Source: Thiothrix caldifontis (GTDB lineage: Bacteria; Pseudomonadota; Gammaproteobacteria; Thiotrichales; Thiotrichaceae). From it: a DNA stretch of 64,000 nucleotides. The position numbers and the translations under genes were made by a program. The DNA lies in the NCBI RefSeq assembly GCF_900107695.1, contig NZ_FNQP01000013.1, forward strand, positions 1 through 64,000, read 5' to 3'. Position 1 is the stretch's first letter, and each line of letters begins with the position of its first letter. Of this stretch, positions 58,333 through 64,000 are shown piece by piece. The notes under the pieces are model-generated. The model saw nothing but the letters and a program-made list of their open reading frames with translations, did not search any database and was not told the DNA's origin.

Positions 58333-58716
58333 ATGAACTCAGAGAAAGTGGTTTTCGGTTTTTTTATCGTGTTAGCACTAACACTCAACTTTGGTTTTTT
58401 TATCGGCGATATTGACAATATTGAGCATCATAATGTGTATGAATTATTCGCTGCTCTGGTTGTTAGTCTAATCGCTACTGTATTGAAGTTTGGTGATCGA
58501 ACGCACTTGGGCGCTATTTTTCTTGCTACCAGTTTGGTAGCAGACTTACAGTTAATCATGGCGGCACTGATCTGGGGATATGCTGCCCACATCAGTGCCG
58601 CAGGGGTGGATACGGGTGCGGCTGTCGCTATCGTCTCATTCTCCGGCGGTGCATTGTTGGCCAATATTATTTCCGTCATTTTGCTGGTGGCTGAAACCAT
58701 GACGGTGCGGCGCTAA
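58333..58716 (+). CDS. DUF6394-type small membrane protein
   Basis: The 127-residue protein has four hydrophobic helices (about 7-25, 38-55, 60-85, 98-120) and the start EKVVFGFFIVLALTLNFGFFIGD. I recall this family as DUF6394, encoded directly before a TrkA-domain potassium channel, as here with a 15-base gap. It is probably an accessory subunit of the channel; the function is not established. Confidence 0.8.
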   Translation: MNSEKVVFGFFIVLALTLNFGFFIGDIDNIEHHNVYELFAALVVSLIATVLKFGDRTHLGAIFLATSLVADLQLIMAALIWGYAAHISAAGVDTGAAVAIVSFSGGALLANIISVILLVAETMTVRR

Positions 58717-58731
58717 TACGCGGGGTAGCTT

Positions 58732-60408
58732 GTGCCTGATATTTTCTATGTACTGTTAAGGCGATTACGCACCCCGTTGATTGTACTCATCCTGATGTAT
58801 GCCATCTCGGTGTTGGGTTTTACCTTGATTCCGGGGCAGGATGCAACGGGGCAAACATGGCATATGTCGTTTTTTCACGCGATGTATTTGGTTAGTTATA
58901 CGGCCACCACCATTGGTTTTGGGGAAATCCCTTATGCTTTCACCGAAGCACAGCGCTTATGGATGATGTTTGTCGTACACCTAACGGTTATTGGTTGGTT
59001 ATATAGCATTGGTTCATTACTGGCAGTGTTGCAAGATCCCGCCTTTCGTAAGTTGCGCAGTGAGTATACTTTTCAGCGTAGTGTGAAACGCTTGCGTACC
59101 CCGTTTTATCTGGTCTGTGGTTACGGTGATACAGGGGGTATTTTGGTTAAGGCACTGGCTGATGAAGGCATCAAAGCGGTGGTCATCGATAAGGATGAAA
59201 GTCGTATCAATGCATTAGAACTCAACGATTATATCCGCCGTCCCCTAGGTTTATTAGGTGATGCAGCTAAACCTGCCGTGTTGGAAATGGCGGGGATTAC
59301 CAATAACTATTGTGTTGGTGTGATTGCATTGACCGATACTGATCAGACTAATCTGATGGTGGCATTGAGTGCGTATTTGCTCAACCCTAATTTGCGGGTG
59401 TTAGCGCGTGCTGAATCGGCTGAAGTGGAAGCCAATATCCGTTCCTTTGGCAAAAACGAGGTCATTAACCCGTTTGAAACGTTTGCAGGACGTTTAGCAC
59501 TCGCCATTCATTCCCCTGGCATGTACACGCTGTTTACATGGCTGACTGGAATACCTCACGAACCTTTGCATGAACCGCTGTTTCCTGAGCGTGGTTTATG
59601 GCTGATTGCAGGGTACGGACGTTTTGGCAAAGCTCTCTATCGTCGTTTGCAAGAGGCGGGTATTCCTACACAAGTGATCGAATCTGACCCCCTCAATACA
59701 GAGGCACCTGAACATACCATTGTGGGGTCAGGTACTGATGCACTTACCTTGCAAGCGGCTGGTTTACAGAAAGCCGTTGGTATTGTTGCCGGTACACATG
59801 ATGATGCCAATAATTTGTCTATCCTCATGACGGCACGCGAGTTAAAACGCGATATTTTCATCGTTGCACGGCAAAATCAGCGTGATAATGATCTTGTTTT
59901 TGAAAAAGCGGCGTTTAATTTGCTGATGAAGCGGGGAGACGTGATTGCGCACAAGATTTTTGCACTCTTGCGCACGCCTCTCATCAGTGATTTTCTGGAA
60001 GCAATCAAGATTCACGATGATGATTGGGCTAATCTGTTGGTCAGTCGAGTTCTGGGTATCACAACCGATGAAGTACCGTATTTGTGGGAAATCAAGCTCA
60101 ACAAAGCTCGCACTCCTGCGCTGTATAAAAGCTGTTTGATGAATGACGTCATCTTGCTGGATGTGCTGCGTGACCCACGTGAGCGTACCCGGCAGTTACC
60201 TGCGATTCCCTTGCTGCTCAAGCGTCAGGAAACGGTATTTGTATTGCCCGCAATGGATATGCGCTTAGAAGTGAGTGATCGTTTATTGATGTGTGCTGCT
60301 TATTCAACGAGTCAAGACTTGCAATGGGCTACACAAAACGAAAATGTTTTACATTATTTGCTGACTGGGCAAGAAACCTCTGGCGGTGATTTATGGCGTC
60401 GATTATGA
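58732..60408 (+). CDS. Potassium-channel protein with two RCK (TrkA-N) domains
   Basis: Starts with GTG. The 558-residue protein has two membrane helices flanking a pore loop with selectivity filter TTIGFGE (residues about 61-67), then two RCK nucleotide-binding domains (FYLVCGYGDTGGILVKAL from about 125; LWLIAGYGRFGKALYRRL from about 285) and a C-terminal TrkA-C-like part. TIGFGE differs from the usual TVGYG but keeps the GFG core. It gates potassium in response to nucleotides or calcium. It forms an operon with the DUF6394 gene. Confidence 0.9.
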   Translation: MPDIFYVLLRRLRTPLIVLILMYAISVLGFTLIPGQDATGQTWHMSFFHAMYLVSYTATTIGFGEIPYAFTEAQRLWMMFVVHLTVIGWLYSIGSLLAVLQDPAFRKLRSEYTFQRSVKRLRTPFYLVCGYGDTGGILVKALADEGIKAVVIDKDESRINALELNDYIRRPLGLLGDAAKPAVLEMAGITNNYCVGVIALTDTDQTNLMVALSAYLLNPNLRVLARAESAEVEANIRSFGKNEVINPFETFAGRLALAIHSPGMYTLFTWLTGIPHEPLHEPLFPERGLWLIAGYGRFGKALYRRLQEAGIPTQVIESDPLNTEAPEHTIVGSGTDALTLQAAGLQKAVGIVAGTHDDANNLSILMTARELKRDIFIVARQNQRDNDLVFEKAAFNLLMKRGDVIAHKIFALLRTPLISDFLEAIKIHDDDWANLLVSRVLGITTDEVPYLWEIKLNKARTPALYKSCLMNDVILLDVLRDPRERTRQLPAIPLLLKRQETVFVLPAMDMRLEVSDRLLMCAAYSTSQDLQWATQNENVLHYLLTGQETSGGDLWRRL

Positions 60409-60527
60409 CAATTTTGTTAAATTGGCTAAAATTAAAGCTATTTTGTCATCATTTCAGGGAATGGCTAATGTTAAGATTTTGTGACAAAACATTTATCCAA
60501 GTAACAAGATCATAAGGACATTTAACA

Positions 60528-61109
60528 ATGGAACTAGAAGTCACTGCCATTAAATACGTAGGCCCTGCTACCGTCAAACGTTTAGCTGAACACGGCATAA
60601 GCACTGTCGAACAACTTGCCGCTATGCCGGTTGAAGCGCTGACAGTATTGCCGGGCATTGGTGAACATACTGCTCCACTCATTATTGCGAATGCTCAAGA
60701 AGTTCTTGCCGCTCCAGCAATCACCCCCCCAAACCCTGAAGTTGAAGCAGAGGTGGAAATAGTAGACGTGCCGGAAGCCATTGTAGAGATGGACGTTGAT
60801 ACAGTAGAAACAGCCCCTGAATCCGAACTGTCTAAGAAAGAACTAAAAAAACAAGCCAAACGTGCTAAAAAGCTTAAAAAAGCGCAGAAGGTAGCAAAAA
60901 AAGCTGAAAAGAAAGCCGCAAAGAAAGCGGATAAAAAACGTGAAAAACAACTCAAGGCTGAGCAAAAAGCCGTAGAAAAAGCTGAAAAGAAAGCCGCGAA
61001 ACAAGCCAAAAAAGCCGAAAAAGCCGAAAAAGCCGAAAAAGCCGAAAAAGCCGAAAAAGCCGAAAAAGCCGAAAAAGCCGAAAAAGCCGAAAAGAAAGCG
61101 GCGTCATAG
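60528..61109 (+). CDS. Helix-hairpin-helix protein with long Lys/Ala/Glu tail
   Basis: The 193-residue protein has two HhH-like motifs in residues 1-60 (KYVGPATVKRLAEHGI, VLPGIGEHTAPLII), an acidic linker (about 65-100) and a highly charged KKAEK coiled-coil or single-helix tail (about 102-193). The tail ends in nine perfect Ala-Glu-Lys units made by a 9-bp tandem repeat. It could bind DNA or RNA through the HhH part. The tail resembles histone-H1-like or TolA-like helices. Function unknown; AAGGAC precedes the ATG. Confidence 0.7.
   Translation: MELEVTAIKYVGPATVKRLAEHGISTVEQLAAMPVEALTVLPGIGEHTAPLIIANAQEVLAAPAITPPNPEVEAEVEIVDVPEAIVEMDVDTVETAPESELSKKELKKQAKRAKKLKKAQKVAKKAEKKAAKKADKKREKQLKAEQKAVEKAEKKAAKQAKKAEKAEKAEKAEKAEKAEKAEKAEKAEKKAAS
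61014..61094 (+). repeat. 9-bp coding tandem repeat, nine copies
   Basis: The unit GCCGAAAAA starts every 9 bases from 61014 to 61086; the last copy ends in G. Each unit encodes Ala-Glu-Lys, so copy number can change by slippage without shifting the frame. It lies in the tail of the HhH protein. Confidence 0.95.
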
Positions 61110-61136
61110 CCCGTACCAACCGGTAATAAAGGTCAA

Positions 61137-61168
61137 ATGTAGAGACGCAAGATGTTGCGTCTCTACAT
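61137..61168. repeat. Intergenic perfect hairpin GTAGAGACGCAA type
   Basis: Arms 61137-61150 and 61155-61168 are exact complements (14 bp) around GATG. It lies between the converging HhH and zipA genes and has no T run. Short palindromes containing GTAGAGACG are, as I recall, dispersed widely in filamentous cyanobacterial genomes, so this may be a member of a small mobile hairpin family. Confidence 0.75.
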
Positions 61169-61178
61169 GACTAAAGGT

Positions 61179-61868
61179 TTATGCCGCTAAAGCTAAGAGA
61201 TCAGAGCGTGTTTCTGAGGTGATAGGTTGTTGATTGTGATCTTTCAAGACACCATTTAACCTATCGGTGAGACGTTCTGCTGTCCGCAAGAAATCATTAA
61301 TTGCTTCGTTATCGTCAATAGGGCTAGGCAAATTGAGGATCATCGACAGGCCGGGGGTGGTTTGTGTCACGAGTTCTTCTGGTATTAATGTCCATGGTTT
61401 AACGCCATTAGCGACGCTGAACAAACTGGTTTCACCTTGCTCCGTTAGAATAAACCGATGGAAAATGTCCATTTCGCCCAAGGTTAGCCCAGCATCATCT
61501 AAAGCCTTTAAGACTTCTTCACCACCAAACCCAGATTCAATATCCGCAGCAATAAACAATACCAGTTGCGGTGGGAGCATCACTGCATTAACACTAGTGG
61601 GGGCAGCTTGTGTTTCTTTATAGGTTCCGGACACACTTGACATCATTACATCAGACATATCACGTGCATTCGCTGCTGGACGCTTACCATCCCGTGCAGG
61701 AACGTCATCAGCGACACTGGAAAGTTCGTTACCATCAGCATCACGTAGCATCGGAATATTTTCATCCCGCTTAGCGGGTGAGTGGCGACGGGATATGCGA
61801 CTAATTACGTAAATACCCACTAATGCTGCCAGACCCAATACCATGATAATCAGACTAACCAGTTCCAT
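61179..61868 (-). CDS. zipA: Cell division protein ZipA
   Basis: The 229-residue protein has an N-terminal membrane anchor (about 3-22, VSLIIMVLGLAALVGIYVI), a charged linker and a C-terminal ZipA domain (about 95-220; GGEEVLKALDDAGLTLGEMDIFHRF, LFSVANGVKPWTL, PGLSMILNLPSPIDD). It tethers FtsZ to the inner membrane. It follows smc 33 bases downstream; smc-zipA is the standard gammaproteobacterial order. The linker is short compared with E. coli ZipA. Confidence 0.93.
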   Translation of the reverse strand: MELVSLIIMVLGLAALVGIYVISRISRRHSPAKRDENIPMLRDADGNELSSVADDVPARDGKRPAANARDMSDVMMSSVSGTYKETQAAPTSVNAVMLPPQLVLFIAADIESGFGGEEVLKALDDAGLTLGEMDIFHRFILTEQGETSLFSVANGVKPWTLIPEELVTQTTPGLSMILNLPSPIDDNEAINDFLRTAERLTDRLNGVLKDHNQQPITSETRSDLLALAA

Positions 61869-61901
61869 TTAAAATCCTTTAATCCTTGCTTGTTTCCATC
61901 G

Positions 61902-64000
61902 TTAACTATTTGCCAGTTTAATGGCTTCTGCCATATCAACTGTTACTAGTCGCGAGACACCCGCTTCACGCATGGTAACACCGATAAGATTTTCGGCAAG
62001 TTCCATGGTGGTTTTATTGTGAGTGATAAAGATGAATTGTACCTGTTCAGACATATGCCGTACCAGTTCACAGAATCGCCCGACGTTGGCTTCATCCAAG
62101 GGTGCATCCACTTCATCTAACATACAAAATGGTGCTGGATTCAGCTCGAAAATCGCAAAAACTAAGGCTACGGCAGTTAAGGCTTTTTCACCACCTGACA
62201 TCAGGTAAATGGTCGAAATTCGTTTACCAGGCGGACGTGCCATAATGGCAACCCCCGTTGTTAGCAAATTATCACCCGTCATTTCCAGATAACATTCACC
62301 GCCACCAAATAAGCGCGGAAACATTTCACGTAAACGGCTGTTTACTTTATCAAAGGTTTCCTTGAAACGGGTACGTGTTTCGCGGTCAATTTTACGGATG
62401 GCGGTTTCCAATGTCTCTAATGCGGCGACTAAATCAGCATTTTGTTGATCCAGGTAGTGTTTACGTTCTTGTTGCTCGCGGAATTCGTCAATTGCCGCAA
62501 GGTTGATTGCGCCGAGACGTTGGATGCTGCGTTGGATAGTTTCCAGTGATTGCAGGAAACTTGCCAGTGTGGCATCTCTGGGGAGTTCAGCTTGAAGGGT
62601 AGTCGCATCAAACTCCGTTTTGGCAAATTGTTCCGCAATGGTTTGTTCGCGCACCTGAATGCTTTGCCATTCCAGTTTACGCTGTTCTAAGGCAGTGCGG
62701 GAGGCTTCGGCAAGCCGTTCTGCTTGTAAGCGTGCGCCATCCTGTTGGCGAATATCGGTTTCTACGGTTTGTAAGCGCTGGCGGGCTTGAGTCAGGCGGT
62801 ACTCGACTTCAGCGCGTTGGGTGAGGGCGATTTCACGTTCGGTTTCTAGCTCTGCAACGGGGTCGTCTTGTAAATGCAGTTGTTCTAATAAGGCATCGCG
62901 TTGTTGCTCCAGCAATTCAAGGCGACTACTGATGCGTTCGAGTTGCTGCTGGCTATTGTCGCGTTGGGTGCGATTGGTTTCAATGTGTAAGCGTAGGTCT
63001 TGAATAGCTGTTTGTTGGTCACGTTGGGTGCGACGGGCATGGCTGACGGTGTGTTGCAGGTCTTCGCGGGTGTTCGCAAGGTGGTCACGTTCAGTTTGTA
63101 AGGTTTCTAGCAGTGCTAAAGCGGCATTGCGTTGTTCAGTCGCGCGTTCGTGTTCGGCTTCTTGTTGCTGCTGTTGGGCGCTGAGTTCTGTGCGCTCGGC
63201 ATCAATTTGCTGACGGCGGTTATTCAGTTGTTCAATACGTTGTTGCAGGGTGTGTACGCGGTTGCGCTGCTCGGATTCGCTGCGGTGCAAGTGGTTGACA
63301 TCGGTTTGTGTTTGTTCTCGTTGATGTTCTAGTGCGCCAATGTTGGTGCGTGATGCTTCGGCACGGGTTTGCCAAGTGCTGAGTTCGGTTTCCAGTTGGG
63401 TGAGTTGCTCATGCAAGGTGTCAATTTCTTGCTGGCGTTGCAAAATACCACTGTGGGCATCTTGTTGGCGGTGGCTACGTAGCCAGTTGGAACCAAGCCA
63501 GAAACCGTCGCGGGTAACAATGGTTTCGCCAGAGGCAAGGCCGTGGCGTTTTGATAGGGCTTCCCGTAAGGTTTCGGCACAACGGATACCGGCAATCAGC
63601 GTCCGAGCCGCTTCGGGGGCGTGGAGTTTACTGGCAAGGTATACCGGTGATTGCGGGGATGGTGCAAGTGTGTGGGAAGCCGTTTCCAAGAGTGTCAGCC
63701 CGACTTTTGATGCGTCGTCTTGCTCTATCATCCATAACTCGTCGATGCAAATGGCATCAAGGTCATGACTGAGCACGGTTTCAAAGGCAGTTTCCCAGCC
63801 ATGTTTGATTTTGAGTATCTCAGCAATGCGTGGGGCTTTGGCTAAGCCTTTGTCTTGTAACCACTGTTGACGTGCCTTGTTGGTTTTGTCGAGTCCTGAT
63901 TGTTGCAATGTTTCCAAAGAGGCTAAGCGCCCCTGTAATGCTTGGCGGCGAGAGCGTTGCCTGTCAAGCTGGCTCTGTACTTCGCGTTGTTCTTGCTGTT
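61902..64000 (-). CDS. smc: Chromosome segregation ATPase SMC, C-terminal two-thirds (partial)
   Basis: The frame is open to the window edge, so the N-terminal ATPase half and first coiled coil lie outside. Visible are the hinge (about 63500-63870; KHGWETAFETVLSHDL, GLASGETIVTRDGF), a long Gln/Glu/Arg-rich second coiled coil, and the C-terminal head with signature YLMSGGEKALTAVALVFA, Walker B FCMLDEVDAPLDE and the FIFITHNKTTME switch. SMC condenses and organises the chromosome. An apparent start near 63917 is only a TTG inside the coiled coil. Confidence 0.95.
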   Translation of the reverse strand, partial: QQEQREVQSQLDRQRSRRQALQGRLASLETLQQSGLDKTNKARQQWLQDKGLAKAPRIAEILKIKHGWETAFETVLSHDLDAICIDELWMIEQDDASKVGLTLLETASHTLAPSPQSPVYLASKLHAPEAARTLIAGIRCAETLREALSKRHGLASGETIVTRDGFWLGSNWLRSHRQQDAHSGILQRQQEIDTLHEQLTQLETELSTWQTRAEASRTNIGALEHQREQTQTDVNHLHRSESEQRNRVHTLQQRIEQLNNRRQQIDAERTELSAQQQQQEAEHERATEQRNAALALLETLQTERDHLANTREDLQHTVSHARRTQRDQQTAIQDLRLHIETNRTQRDNSQQQLERISSRLELLEQQRDALLEQLHLQDDPVAELETEREIALTQRAEVEYRLTQARQRLQTVETDIRQQDGARLQAERLAEASRTALEQRKLEWQSIQVREQTIAEQFAKTEFDATTLQAELPRDATLASFLQSLETIQRSIQRLGAINLAAIDEFREQQERKHYLDQQNADLVAALETLETAIRKIDRETRTRFKETFDKVNSRLREMFPRLFGGGECYLEMTGDNLLTTGVAIMARPPGKRISTIYLMSGGEKALTAVALVFAIFELNPAPFCMLDEVDAPLDEANVGRFCELVRHMSEQVQFIFITHNKTTMELAENLIGVTMREAGVSRLVTVDMAEAIKLANS

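Noticed and set aside
61014-61094. CRISPR-like repeat array
   Set aside because: Units are 9 bases with no spacers and encode Ala-Glu-Lys in frame.

Overview
The window looks like a gammaproteobacterial chromosome, most likely a filamentous sulfur oxidiser of the Thiothrix type (order Thiotrichales). This is an inference from gene order (pyrG-kdsA-eno, ftsB-ispD, phoH-ybeY-corC-lnt, smc-zipA), protein style, the cbb3 oxidase and glycolate oxidase operons, and conflict-system genes of a kind known from large multicellular bacteria. It was not confirmed by any search.

Bases 1-9422 are the end of an integrative element inserted at the 3' end of a tRNA-Arg(CCT) gene (9423-9497). A P4-type integrase (8019-9257) sits beside the tRNA. 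Further in, a 7.6-kb block is bounded by two 240-bp near-identical inverted repeats (148-387 and 7549-7788). It carries a lone TraG mating-pair protein fused to a LytM/M23 peptidase, a one-helix membrane protein, a hairpin-rich 657-bp non-coding stretch, a second divergent tyrosine recombinase with a small overlapping partner, and a mazEF toxin-antitoxin pair followed by a VOC-fold protein.

Bases 9519-12925 hold an MscS-type channel and a secreted polysaccharide-lyase-like protein. Bases 13123-23496 hold the most interesting locus. A two/three-helix membrane protein, a TIR protein, a MoxR-type AAA+ ATPase and a vWA-like/FGE-sulfatase fusion are tightly packed. Four tandem FGE-sulfatase (C-type-lectin-fold) paralogues follow. 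All five FGE modules lack the formylglycine-generating cysteines, one carries a C-terminal HAD-like phosphatase domain and one an unrecognised C-terminal domain. The vWA/FGE gene changes base composition abruptly at its domain junction. I read this as a ternary MoxR-vWA-effector conflict (defence or self-recognition) system with a swappable sensor array.

Bases 23561-64000 are mostly core genome: pyrG-kdsA-eno, a Gly/Ser-rich low-complexity protein, ftsB-ispD, glcDEF, an EamA transporter with a SEC-C protein and dgkA, ccoNOQP behind an FNR-like palindrome, murB, a FIST sensor with a hybrid histidine kinase, phoH-ybeY-corC-lnt and a general amino-acid ABC transporter aapJQMP. The aap cluster is interrupted by a beta-helix gene carrying an in-frame TAG. 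After it come class I fumarase, an SGNH/SASA esterase, tsaD, an acyltransferase, a DUF6394-potassium-channel pair, a HhH/Lys-rich protein containing a 9-bp tandem repeat, zipA and the 3' part of smc, which runs off the window.
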